A stretch of DNA of 64,000 nt, taken from positions 496,001-560,000 of the forward strand of contig NZ_JANHDP010000002.1 in assembly GCF_024494695.1 (NCBI RefSeq), in the 5' to 3' direction. Under the pieces are notes generated by a model. It searched no databases, was not told the origin of the DNA, and saw only the letters and a list, made by a program, of their open reading frames with translations. Within the stretch, counting starts at the first letter, position 1; each line of letters starts with the position of its first letter. This document shows, in pieces, positions 1 through 8,023 of the stretch. The position numbers and the translations under genes are program-made. Origin of the DNA: Natronoarchaeum rubrum (GTDB taxonomy: Archaea > Halobacteriota > Halobacteria > Halobacteriales > Natronoarchaeaceae).

Positions 1-1861
1 TCGCCGCCTCGTTGCCTTTCGCACGGTTGATGCCCGAGATCGTTACCTCTCCGTCGCGGGCGAACACGCTCCTGTTGCCCTCCCAGGCGCGGTTTCCGTC
101 GACACCGCGCTTCGACAGCGCATCTCGAAGCCGATCGCCCGTGTCGCGAACGTCGGGAACGTTGCCCAGCGGGACGACGAGGATCTGTTCGGGCGCGAGC
201 CCGTGAAGTTCCACGTCGTCACGGATCGCGTCGGCGATGGCCGCGATTTCGGCGCCCGAACTCTCGAAGGACTCGACCGAGAGGAACGGTTTCGCGCCCG
301 TTCGATCCCGGAGCGGGTGGGGCGAGTGTTCGGGCGGACGCCGTATTTCGACCGGCTCGCCGTACAGCCGGAAATCGCCGTCGACGACCTCGTAGCCGAT
401 ATCCTCCCAGCCTTTCTGCGTCGTGATCGCCTGGACGGCGCCGCGGCGGCTCTTCAGCCCCATCCCGAAGACGTGCGCGGTCATCAGCACCTCCCGGGGC
501 GTTCGGTAGGATCGGCGCATGATCTGACTTTTCTGGATGCCGCCCGCGTACGAGCCGCTGAGGTCCACTCGCGGCTCGTCGTCCTCGTCGACGCCGAACA
601 CGTTTCTGGGACTGGGTGCGGTAAGGCTCGTCAGGTTCTGTGCTTCGTCGTACGCCCAGACCAGCCGCTTGGGCGGTGCGAGCGCCTCGTAGCACATCTG
701 GTAGAAGCTCGGCAGGAAATCCTGGGCTTCGTCGATCAGCACAGCGTCGTACTCCTCCTGGATGTCGCCGGACTCGACCAGTTCTGAACAGCAGGCTCCG
801 AGCAGTTCGTCAGGCCCCATCTGGCCGAACTCGTCTTTCGCCGAGCCGACGTGTCGTGGCGTCCGTCCGGCGCTCTGGGCAACACGGTAGTACATCCCGT
901 GTTCATTTTTGCCGCCCCAGCCGTGAAGCACGTCGAGCCGATCCCAGTCGGGTTCGTCGCCGCCGAAGTCCCGGTAGAACCGCTTCAGGTGGCTCCGGAT
1001 CGTCTGGTAGAGGCTCCTGGTGTTGAATGTGACCGCAATTTTCCAGTCGGGGTGCTTGGCGTGCATCGCCGCGGCCTTACGGGCCAGCAGCGCCGTCTTG
1101 CCCGAACCGGCGATGCCGCGAATCTGCTGCGGGCCGTCGGGGATCTGAACGCTGATCTCCTCTTGCTTCTCGTCGAACTGCTTGAGTCCCGTCGCCACGC
1201 TCCGGTAGAGGTCGCCTTTCGTCTCCTCGTCGCCCGGTAGCCCCTCCCGGTCGCCGCTGATCGCTTGCCCGCCGCCTAGTACCGCCCGAGCATCGGCATA
1301 CTGTTCGGTCGTCAGTCCGCGGCCGCCGGGCAACGATCCGAGCGCATCACGGAGCGCGCCGGGAGAGAGGTCGTCGGCCAGCAGGACGCGCGGGCTGGAC
1401 GGCCCCTTGTGGAAGCCCCGCTCCTCCCACTCTGCTCGGGTAATGTTCGGGAGTGCGATCAGCGGCGTCAGCTCCAGTTCGCAGTTCCCACGCTCGTCGA
1501 CCAGCGAGGGCTCGCGCATCATCGGCGATCGGATCCGAAACCCTTGATCCCGGGCCTGCGAGTACGGCGCCGTGGCGTCCTGCCGGAGTCCGGTCAGCTC
1601 CCAGCGCTGCCCCTCGATGCGCTCGATATTGTCGATCTGGAATCCTTTGCATTCGACGACGACGAGTCCGTGGTCGCGGTGGAGAAGCACGAAGTCTGCT
1701 TCCCGGTCGTGTTCGTCGTTCTGCGGGTCGACGATCGGGTAGCGGTAGTAGCAGACGCCGACGTCGTCGACGCCGAAACACCGCTTCAGACGCTCCCAGA
1801 CGGTCCGCTCGGCGGCGGTGCCGGGGTTGCCGTCGTCGAACTCCGCCGCGATGAACTCCAT
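1..1861 (-). CDS. NERD-domain superfamily I helicase, C-terminus beyond window
   Basis: The reading frame is open from the ATG at 1861 to the window edge (about 620 residues). The first ~150 residues look like a nuclease-related NERD domain: an acidic residue in READFVLLHRD is followed by VVVECKG, the usual D...ExK metal-binding pattern. A UvrD-like helicase core follows, with Walker A GIAGSGKT near residue 250 and Walker B LIDEAQDF near residue 376. By family knowledge such proteins are ATP-dependent DNA or RNA helicases with a possible nuclease head; the physiological role is not known. The gene lies just downstream of the 3' end of a tRNA-like gene, a common site for acquired genes, but no integrase is visible. 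Confidence in the fold is high. Confidence 0.85.
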   Translation of the reverse strand, partial: MEFIAAEFDDGNPGTAAERTVWERLKRCFGVDDVGVCYYRYPIVDPQNDEHDREADFVLLHRDHGLVVVECKGFQIDNIERIEGQRWELTGLRQDATAPYSQARDQGFRIRSPMMREPSLVDERGNCELELTPLIALPNITRAEWEERGFHKGPSSPRVLLADDLSPGALRDALGSLPGGRGLTTEQYADARAVLGGGQAISGDREGLPGDEETKGDLYRSVATGLKQFDEKQEEISVQIPDGPQQIRGIAGSGKTALLARKAAAMHAKHPDWKIAVTFNTRSLYQTIRSHLKRFYRDFGGDEPDWDRLDVLHGWGGKNEHGMYYRVAQSAGRTPRHVGSAKDEFGQMGPDELLGACCSELVESGDIQEEYDAVLIDEAQDFLPSFYQMCYEALAPPKRLVWAYDEAQNLTSLTAPSPRNVFGVDEDDEPRVDLSGSYAGGIQKSQIMRRSYRTPREVLMTAHVFGMGLKSRRGAVQAITTQKGWEDIGYEVVDGDFRLYGEPVEIRRPPEHSPHPLRDRTGAKPFLSVESFESSGAEIAAIADAIRDDVELHGLAPEQILVVPLGNVPDVRDTGDRLRDALSKRGVDGNRAWEGNRSVFARDGEVTISGINRAKGNEAA

Positions 1862-1962
1862 GCCGTACCCGTGTAATCGGCTTTACAAAATTCTGCCGCT
1901 GTCGGCCGTCGATTCGACGGCAGGCCCCGCGGCTAGAACGGTACATCTCGGGTAGGGGTAGA

Positions 1963-2034
1963 TGCGATGGGCAGGACTCGCACCTGCGTTACGGTCCTGG
2001 AGGGACCGTGTGTTCGCTGCTACACTACCATCGC
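1963..2034 (-). tRNA. tRNA-Gly(UCC)-like gene with atypical conserved positions
   Basis: The minus strand folds into a full cloverleaf of 72 nt: 7-bp acceptor (GCGATGG/CCATCGC), 4-bp D stem (GTGT/ACAC), 5-bp anticodon stem (CGGTC/GACCG), 4-nt variable loop, 5-bp T stem (GCAGG/CCTGC) and discriminator A. The anticodon loop is CCTCCAG, giving UCC (Gly). Several nearly universal bases are missing: the D loop AGCAGCGA has no GG pair, position 33 is C instead of U, and the T loop is TGCGAGT instead of TTCNANN. All stems pair perfectly, so it is not simply decayed. It could be a specialised or non-translational tRNA, or a young pseudogene. Confidence 0.65.
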
Positions 2035-2098
2035 GCAGATCGAGCTACGGCGACGTGGCGTGTAGTAATCCGGTCGCTACCGGGCAGGTATGCGGTAT

Positions 2099-2623
2099 TT
2101 ACTGCTCGTCCGCGAGTAGTTCCTCGGCCGTGACCAGCGACTCCAGCTCGACGTCGACCTCGGCGAGGTTCTCCTCGCCGCCCTCCTGGCGGTCGACGAC
2201 GACCAGCGCCCGGTTGACCTCGGCGCCGGCCTCGCGCAGCGCCTCGACGGCGTCGACCGCGCTTTGCCCGGTGGTGGCGATGTCTTCGAGGACGACGACC
2301 TCCTCGCCCTCCGCCAGCTCGCCCTCGATCAGGTTCGCGGTGCCGTACTCCTTCTTTTGCTTGCGCGCGATGACGTACGGCAGCCCCGTCTCGACGCTCG
2401 TCACCGCGACCAGCGGGACCGCGCCGAGCGCGACGCCGGCGAGCTTGTCGTCGTCGAGGCGCTCGGCGAACGCCTCGGCGATCAGGCCGAGGCAGTGGGG
2501 GTCGGTCTCGAACAGGTACTTGTCGACGTAGTACTCGCTGGTGCCGCCGTGGGAGAGCTCGAACTCTCCGTACTGGACGGCGTCGGCGTCGCGCAAGGCG
2601 GTGATGAGCTCGTCGTTTGCCAT
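2099..2623 (-). CDS. pyrE: orotate phosphoribosyltransferase
   Basis: A 174-residue protein with the PRPP-binding motif [14 protein letters not shown] (about residues 107-120). It converts orotate plus PRPP to orotidine 5'-monophosphate in de novo pyrimidine synthesis, in the cytoplasm. The start [10 protein letters not shown] at 2623 was chosen because the upstream 56 codons are basic and unlike the acidic body; length then matches the family. It is the only pyrimidine gene here. Its 3' end is 64 bp from the tRNA-like gene. Confidence 0.95.
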   Translation of the reverse strand: MANDELITALRDADAVQYGEFELSHGGTSEYYVDKYLFETDPHCLGLIAEAFAERLDDDKLAGVALGAVPLVAVTSVETGLPYVIARKQKKEYGTANLIEGELAEGEEVVVLEDIATTGQSAVDAVEALREAGAEVNRALVVVDRQEGGEENLAEVDVELESLVTAEELLADEQ

Positions 2624-2882
2624 GCGGAACTCTCGTCGGGGGTGGAGTATAAGCGACGTGGAACGGTGTCGAGGAGTCCGGAACGGCTTGGGTTCGTTCT
2701 CGGAAACTGCTGTTGTCGACACGGACGAGAATATCTCGAAAGCCTTCGGCCCGCTCCCAGTAACGGCTACTACGGCTATCGAGTACAACACCGCGAAAGC
2801 CCTCGGCCCGCTCGCCGGTTCTCACGCGGATATCCTCACTGCGTTCGGATAGGGCCACGTGAGAACTGGCCACCGGCCCTCG
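2624..2882. other. intergenic, no gene recognised
   Basis: About 260 bases upstream of pyrE with several stop codons in all frames. An imperfect duplicated phrase (aaagcctTcGGCCCGCTC-like) occurs near 2738-2755 and 2797-2814, spaced about 59 bp. The region probably holds the pyrE promoter. The palindromic element listed separately starts at 2883. Confidence 0.4.
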
Positions 2883-3088
2883 CCCTTTCATTCCACCGAG
2901 GACAGCGACCACGCGCAGCCCGGCCCTCCCCCGTTGGCGCGACACGAGGTCGCGCCCGGCCCTGCAGCTGCGGTGGCGCGCGCTGTCGCGCCCTCCGTGG
3001 CGCGACGACACTGTGCGAGGGATGAGCGAGCGATAGCGAGCGAATCGGCTGGGGAGGCCGAGGCTGCTGTTCGGGTGGAATGAAAGGG
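2883..3088. repeat. 206-bp intergenic element with perfect 15-bp terminal inverted repeats
   Basis: ccctttcattccacc at 2883-2897 is exactly inverted at 3074-3088 (ggtggaatgaaaggg). Between them lie GC-rich smaller palindromes such as gcgcgacacgaggtcgcgc and gagcgagcgatagcgagcg. No open frame with haloarchaeal composition is present, so it is non-coding. The size and ends resemble a miniature element or a structured RNA/terminator; no transposase is nearby and no target-site duplication was found. Confidence 0.6.
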
Positions 3089-3306
3089 GCCGCCGCGCTC
3101 GATCCGTGAAGCGAAGTAAGGACCGTAGCCGAAGGCGAGGACCGCAGCGAGCTGCAACCGGTCGAGCGCTGCGGGGGCTTTCAGAGCGTTCACAGCCGTT
3201 ACCGTCGTTCTAGAGAGCGCGGCGCGGGCGTCTGTCCAAGTCGACCCTGACTAGTTTCTCACGTCCAGTCTGAACCCTTTTCACGCCACACACCTATCCG
3301 CCGAGT
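3089..3306. other. intergenic, no gene recognised
   Basis: Continues the palindrome-rich intergenic stretch (gtgaagcgaag, gaaggcgag and cgagcgctgcg words) and then holds the promoter region of the gene at 3307. No protein-coding frame is convincing. Confidence 0.4.
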
Positions 3307-3753
3307 ATGGGATACGCGTGTCCGGTCTGCGAGGCGCCACAGGCCGACGGGGAGCACCTGGCGAACCACCTCGCCTTTACCGCGATGCTCGGCCGCGAAG
3401 ACCACGAGGCGTGGCTCGACGAGCACGCGCCGGGGTGGGCGGAGTCCAACCCCGACGACCTCGCCGAGGTCGTCGTCGACTCGGTCCCCGAGACCGAGTT
3501 CCCGCAGATCTTCGACGACACGACGCACGACCACGACGGCACCGACCACGGCGCCCACGATCATCAGCACGGCGCCGCGCCCGAGGGGACGCCGTTCGAG
3601 CAGGAGCTCGCCCACCAGACTCGCGGCCCAGGCCGCGGTGATCTCAGCGCCCAGGCCCAAGACGTGATGGCCGAAGCCCGCGAGATGACCGAGCAGATGC
3701 TCGACGACGAAGACGCCGAGGCGGAAAGCGACGACGCGAACGGTAACGGGTAA
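3307..3753 (+). CDS. DUF5810-type zinc-finger haloarchaeal protein
   Basis: A 148-residue, very acidic protein. It begins MGYACPVCEAPQADGEHLANHLAF, a CxxC...H...H arrangement typical of a C2H2-like zinc finger. The middle has a His/Asp-rich run (residues ~75-93) that may bind metal, and the C-terminus is a low-complexity acidic tail. It resembles the haloarchaeal family labelled DUF5810, which I recall sitting beside DUF5809 as here (next gene 25 bp downstream). Function is unknown. Confidence 0.75.
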   Translation: MGYACPVCEAPQADGEHLANHLAFTAMLGREDHEAWLDEHAPGWAESNPDDLAEVVVDSVPETEFPQIFDDTTHDHDGTDHGAHDHQHGAAPEGTPFEQELAHQTRGPGRGDLSAQAQDVMAEAREMTEQMLDDEDAEAESDDANGNG

Positions 3754-3778
3754 CTGTCCCGCGCCCGACCCTTCGAGC

Positions 3779-4195
3779 ATGCACGCAGACGGATTTCTCG
3801 CGCCCGAGAACGCGGCCGCGGCCCGCGAGGCCTACGAGTCGGTCGGACCGGGCGCGCAGGTCGTCGTCAAGGAGGTCGCGAAGGCGATGGAACTCGACGC
3901 CGAGGAGTACGACGAGCGCGTCAACCCCGACGTGATCGAGACCGCCCGGGACGCCATGTTCGCCTCGCTACTGGAGGTCCGGGTCGGCACGAGCGAGGAG
4001 TTCCAGCAGTGGGCCGAGCGCTACGACGGCGAGGTCGACGTGCTGGGCGCCGAGCACGTCGACAACGTCGCCTGGCACGCCGGCCCCGACGGCGAGGCCG
4101 TCGCGGCGACGTTTCAGGACGAGGAGACCGCCGCCGTCGGCACGCTACGCCGCCAGGCCTACGGCCGCATCTACAGGAAGCTACTCAGCGAGTGA
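3779..4195 (+). CDS. DUF5809-type conserved haloarchaeal protein
   Basis: A 138-residue soluble acidic protein beginning MHADGFLAPENAAAAREAYESVGP. There are no membrane segments or catalytic motifs that I recognise. It follows the DUF5810-type gene at 25 bp on the same strand and precedes another small gene at 28 bp, suggesting one transcript. The family assignment rests on remembered sequence and context; function is unknown. Confidence 0.75.
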   Translation: MHADGFLAPENAAAAREAYESVGPGAQVVVKEVAKAMELDAEEYDERVNPDVIETARDAMFASLLEVRVGTSEEFQQWAERYDGEVDVLGAEHVDNVAWHAGPDGEAVAATFQDEETAAVGTLRRQAYGRIYRKLLSE

Positions 4196-4223
4196 GAGCC
4201 CCCGCTACCGTCCACGCACTCCG

Positions 4224-4502
4224 ATGAGTCTCGATCCCGACCGACTCGACGACCGCCTCGCCGACGCCTTCGGCGGCACGCCCGAAGAACGACGCGTGGT
4301 CGCCAGACAGGCCCGCGATCTGGCCGACTCGGGCCGGTACGCCGAGACGGCGGACCACGAACTGACGGTCGAGATCGTCCTCGACAACCTCGCGGACGCG
4401 CCGGAGGGATCGCCGGCCGAGCGCTGGAACTGGTGGATGGGCGCGCTCGGGCTGGCGTTCGGCGGGTTCGACCGGTTCACCGTCCGCGAGCGCGAGGAGT
4501 AG
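4224..4502 (+). CDS. conserved hypothetical small acidic protein
   Basis: A 92-residue protein (MSLDPDRLDDRLADAFGG...) with high Asp/Glu content and an amphipathic helical look, ending in WNWWMGALGLAFGGFDRFTV. It shows no signal peptide and no motif I know. Typical haloarchaeal composition and tight spacing to the preceding two genes support it as real. Function is not known. Confidence 0.7.
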   Translation: MSLDPDRLDDRLADAFGGTPEERRVVARQARDLADSGRYAETADHELTVEIVLDNLADAPEGSPAERWNWWMGALGLAFGGFDRFTVREREE

Positions 4503-4576
4503 GCGGCGTTCCGGGTACGCACCTCCCGGCGTCGAACCGACAGGTCCGAGGGCATCCCACCCGATCGTTCGAGTGA

Positions 4577-5143
4577 ATGAGCGACAGCGATCAGGACGAC
4601 CGACCGGGCGGCGCCGACGCGGAGTGGCCGATCGTCGAGTCCGCGACCGAGTACGAGACGGGCTGGTACGACGGCGGGTACGATCTCGTCGAGCAGCCCG
4701 ACGGCAGCGAAAAGCGCTACTACTGGGCTGAACTCCCGCCGGCGGTCGTGATCGTCGCCTCGACCGGCGAGGACGTGATCTTCGTCGAGCAGTATCGTCC
4801 GACGATCCGCGAGACGCAACTCGAACTGCCCGCTGGCATCGTCGAGGACGGCGAGTCCTACACGACCGCCGGCGCGCGCGAACTCCGCGAGGAGACCGGC
4901 TTCGACCCGTCCGGCGTCTCCCTGCTCCAGCAGTACAAGGTCGCGACCGGCGTCCTGCGCCACGATCGGGGCATCGTGTTCGCGGAGGGGCTGGAGCCGG
5001 TCGAGCAGACCCTCGACGACAACGAGTTTCTCGAAGTGCGGTCCGTTCCGGTCGAGGACGCCCTGGCGGTCGCTCGGGAGAACCCGACGAACGACGCGAC
5101 GCTGAACGGCATCCTGCTGGCGAAAGAAGACGGGCTGCTGTAG
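4577..5143 (+). CDS. NUDIX hydrolase (ADP-ribose pyrophosphatase-like)
   Basis: A 188-residue protein with a complete Nudix box, GIVEDGE...REL-REE-TGF at about residues 87-109 (GX5EX7REUXEEXGU). These enzymes hydrolyse nucleoside diphosphates linked to another group using Mg2+. The upstream EQYRPTIRETQLELPAG is characteristic of the ADP-ribose/ADP-sugar pyrophosphatase branch, so ADP-ribose is the most likely substrate, but this is inference. It is cytoplasmic and stands 74 bp after the previous gene. Confidence 0.88.
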   Translation: MSDSDQDDRPGGADAEWPIVESATEYETGWYDGGYDLVEQPDGSEKRYYWAELPPAVVIVASTGEDVIFVEQYRPTIRETQLELPAGIVEDGESYTTAGARELREETGFDPSGVSLLQQYKVATGVLRHDRGIVFAEGLEPVEQTLDDNEFLEVRSVPVEDALAVARENPTNDATLNGILLAKEDGLL

Positions 5144-5161
5144 CGGCGCGGCGTCGATCGG

Positions 5162-5311
5162 CTATCGGTGGCGGAAGAACGGCGCGGCGTCCGGACGCCG
5201 CTCCTCGTCTTCGGAATCCTCGTCGTCCGACGCCGTTTCGTCGCTCCGTCGCCGGTTGTCGACGAACGTACCCAGAAGCGCCAGTTTTTGCGTTTCCTCG
5301 TCCCATGCCAT
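5162..5311 (-). CDS. small acidic protein of 49 residues
   Basis: An ATG at 5311 opens a 49-codon frame, MAWDEETQKLALLGTFVDNRR followed by an acidic linker (SDDEDSEDEE) and ending APFFRHR. Its composition is typically haloarchaeal, while the overlapping plus-strand frame is basic and unlike the neighbours. It fits neatly between the convergent NUDIX gene and the helicase. No function is recognised and it is too short for confident family assignment. Confidence 0.5.
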   Translation of the reverse strand: MAWDEETQKLALLGTFVDNRRRSDETASDDEDSEDEERRPDAAPFFRHR

Positions 5312-5364
5312 GTGGGAACGTACGGCCGCATCGAACGTAACCAGCGGGGGCGCGACGCCGCGAC

Positions 5365-7416
5365 TTAGAACTCGTCCTGCAGTTCGATGTCGGCCACGAT
5401 CTCGTAGGGGTGCTTGTCCTTCCGGATGCCGTCGAGCATCGTGAACGCGTCGCCGGGCGAGAGGAAGTGCGAGGTGACGGTTCGACCCAGATCCGTCGGC
5501 TCGAAGCCGTCGATGAACTCGTACTGCAGGAGTTTGCCGAGCGCGTGCTTGGTCGGCACGTCGCCGAGCATCCGGTCGTTGAGCCGCTTGGCGCCCTTGC
5601 CGGCGACCGTGACGTTCGCGAGCGTCTCCTCGACGGCGGCGCGCTCGTCGTACACCGTCCGGACGTCCTCCATCTCGCCTTTCAGGAGTTTGAACGCCAC
5701 CTCGTCCTCGGACATCTCCATGCTGGAGTGATACGACGTGTCAGGCTCGACGAGTACGTACACCGTCCCCTTGTCGTGGTAGTCGGGACGCCCCGCCCGC
5801 CCGAGCATCTGGTGGAACTCCTGGACGGAGAGCCACTCGATCCCCATCGCGAGCGTGTCGAAGATCACCTGCGAGGCCGGGAAGTCGACGCCGGCCGCCA
5901 GCGCCGCCGTGGTGACGACGGCCCCCAGATCCTGGTTGCCGAACTTGCGCTCGACGGCCTTGCGCTGGCCGTAGTCCAGCCCGGCGTGGTACGCCGCGGA
6001 CTCGTACTCTAACTTGCGGCTGATCTCGTGGCAGCGTCGCCGCGAGTTGGTGAAGATGATCGTCTGGCCGCGGTACCCTTTCGAGGACTCGCTGTCGAAC
6101 TCCCGTCGGACCAGCTTGTTCTCCAGGCGGGTTTTCTCCTGCTGGTCGGCGAACGTGACGTGGCGCTCGATCGGGATCGGCCGCTCCTCGAACTCGACGA
6201 GATTCGCGCGCAGCCCCTCGGCGAGCTCGCGGGGGTTGCCCACGGTCGCCGAGAGATAGATGTACTGCGCTCCCGAGTAGTCCCGACGTTCCTGCTCGCG
6301 CTGCTCGCAGTAGTGCTTGAGCCGCGAGATCAGCCCGTCGAGGCGGTGGCCCCGCTCCTCCTCCTTGAGCGTGTGGACCTCGTCGATGACGACGGTGCCG
6401 ATGTCGCCCAGGTCTCGCCCGGTCCGCAGCGCGTGGTCGATCCCCTCGTAGGTGCCGACGATCACGTCGGCGTTCGGGTCGAACCGCTCGCCGTTGTCCT
6501 TGACGCGGCTCGCGCCGACCCGGATCGACACGTCGACCATGTCGCCGTACTCCTCTTCGAAGTCCTCGTGCTTCTGGTTGGCCAGCGCCACGAGGGGCAC
6601 CAGGAATAGCATCGTCCCCTTCCCGTTGAGCACGCGGTCGATCCCGGTCATCTCGCCGACGAGCGTCTTGCCGGTCGCCGTCGCGCTCACGACGAGCTGG
6701 TCCTCGCCCTCCAGCAACCCGTTCTCGACCGCGAGGCTCTGGACGGGAAGGAGGGTATCGAACCGGCTTTCGAGCATGTTCTGGATGCCGGGGTGGAGGT
6801 CGAGCGAGTCGGTCGGCACGGGGTCGACCTCGTCGGTCGTCGCGCTGATCGTGTCGAACTTCGTGAGATCGGGGTCGAGCTCGCCTTTCAGGAGGTTCGT
6901 GATGCGCTCTAGGTCCTGAACCTCCAGCAGGAGCTCCTCGAGGCGGTTCTGTGCGGCGCTGGTCAGCCCGCCCTGGTAGGAGAGTTCGCGCTCCAGTTCC
7001 TGTTTCGCGCAGTCGGGACAGACGTGCTCGTCGTCCTTCTTGATTGCCGTCTCGCTCGTCAGCGGGGAGTACCGGCCCGCCGACGCGCAGATCCGGCAGG
7101 TCCGGACGACCTTCGCCGACAGCTGGTAGCCGTCGAGCGCCTCGCGAAGCCGGTCGCGGTGCTCCGGGGCGGTCTGCTCGGAGATGCGGATCCGGTCGGC
7201 CATCCGCGCGATGTCGACGAACTCGTCGGGGTTGCGCGGCTCCTCGCTGGAGCCGTCCTTGATGCGGAATCGGCCGGGCCGGGGGCCCGCCGACGTCTCC
7301 TTGAGGTCGAGCCGCGCGCGGAACAGCCGCTGGTCGTCGCGCCGAACGACGACGTAGTAGTCCCCCTGGGACTCGTGGAGGAACAGCGTGTCGACCTGCT
7401 GTACCTGCCGTGACAC
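5365..7416 (-). CDS. DEAD/DEAH-box (Ski2-like) helicase with zinc finger
   Basis: A 683-residue protein. An N-terminal domain carries a four-Cys zinc finger (CRIC near residue 105 and CPDC near 132). The helicase core follows with motif I SATATGKT (~residue 245), motif II DEVH (~344), SAT (motif III) and motif VI QMLGRAGRP (~539). The layout is that of an ATP-dependent superfamily II helicase conserved in haloarchaea, probably acting on RNA or structured DNA; the substrate is not known. The gene is alone on its strand, with a 49-residue gene just downstream. Confidence 0.9.
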   Translation of the reverse strand: MSRQVQQVDTLFLHESQGDYYVVVRRDDQRLFRARLDLKETSAGPRPGRFRIKDGSSEEPRNPDEFVDIARMADRIRISEQTAPEHRDRLREALDGYQLSAKVVRTCRICASAGRYSPLTSETAIKKDDEHVCPDCAKQELERELSYQGGLTSAAQNRLEELLLEVQDLERITNLLKGELDPDLTKFDTISATTDEVDPVPTDSLDLHPGIQNMLESRFDTLLPVQSLAVENGLLEGEDQLVVSATATGKTLVGEMTGIDRVLNGKGTMLFLVPLVALANQKHEDFEEEYGDMVDVSIRVGASRVKDNGERFDPNADVIVGTYEGIDHALRTGRDLGDIGTVVIDEVHTLKEEERGHRLDGLISRLKHYCEQREQERRDYSGAQYIYLSATVGNPRELAEGLRANLVEFEERPIPIERHVTFADQQEKTRLENKLVRREFDSESSKGYRGQTIIFTNSRRRCHEISRKLEYESAAYHAGLDYGQRKAVERKFGNQDLGAVVTTAALAAGVDFPASQVIFDTLAMGIEWLSVQEFHQMLGRAGRPDYHDKGTVYVLVEPDTSYHSSMEMSEDEVAFKLLKGEMEDVRTVYDERAAVEETLANVTVAGKGAKRLNDRMLGDVPTKHALGKLLQYEFIDGFEPTDLGRTVTSHFLSPGDAFTMLDGIRKDKHPYEIVADIELQDEF

Positions 7417-7712
7417 GGACGCGTGTACTCGGGGGAGCTATTTGAGCCGTTCGGAACCCGTGGAGCGCGAGCGCCCCCGTGAGAGCCGGTACCGCACCGA
7501 ATTCGACGGCTCGCGCCGCCGCAGTCCGGCGAGTAAGGCGCCCTTACTGCGCGGTCGGTGCCGCAGCGGCGTCGCGGCGTCGACCCGCGCGCTCGGGGTG
7601 CCAATAACCCGATCTGTCGACGCCCCGTCCTGCGTTTTCTCGGGCACGTTCGACGCCGACGCCGAGCGGCTAGTTCATCTTGTCGGGGCGCGTAGCCGAT
7701 CCCGTGAGTTCG

Positions 7713-7934
7713 ATGAAACCGATACAACCGCCGGCTCCGGCGGAAGACGACGAGCAGCTCCGCGCCGCTCTGGCCCGGATCGACCAGCTGGAGCGCCGCA
7801 TCGCCAAGCTCGAACGGCGGGTCGCGGCGACCAGCCCGCCCGGCTGGGAGTGTTCCGTCTGTCGGCGCGGCTGGGTCACGGCCCGTGGCGACGTCCTGAC
7901 GTGCAACCGCTGCTCGTACCGCCGATCGCTGTAG
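7713..7934 (+). CDS. small coiled-coil zinc-ribbon protein
   Basis: A 73-residue protein starting MKPIQPPAPAEDDEQ. Residues ~15-37 form a heptad-like helix (LRAALARIDQLERRIAKLERR), followed by a zinc ribbon with CSVC and CNRC pairs. Such small proteins are frequent in haloarchaea and may mediate protein contacts or regulation; the role is unknown. An upstream ATG-equivalent start at 7680 is possible but would add a non-acidic leader. Confidence 0.7.
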   Translation: MKPIQPPAPAEDDEQLRAALARIDQLERRIAKLERRVAATSPPGWECSVCRRGWVTARGDVLTCNRCSYRRSL

Positions 7935-8023
7935 TCCTCCGACCACCTCGACGGCCAGCAACCGGCAACCGCACCGCCGAGAGCCGGGCTTAAGCGCCGG
8001 GCGCCCGTCCCAACGACCGACTC

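Noticed and set aside
2624..2791. Longer N-terminus for pyrE
   Set aside because: The extra 56 residues are basic and unlike known orotate phosphoribosyltransferases, which start near MANDEL here.
7438..7647. 69-codon minus-strand frame upstream of the zinc-ribbon gene
   Set aside because: Arg/Ser-rich and basic, unlike real genes of this genome; probably non-coding.
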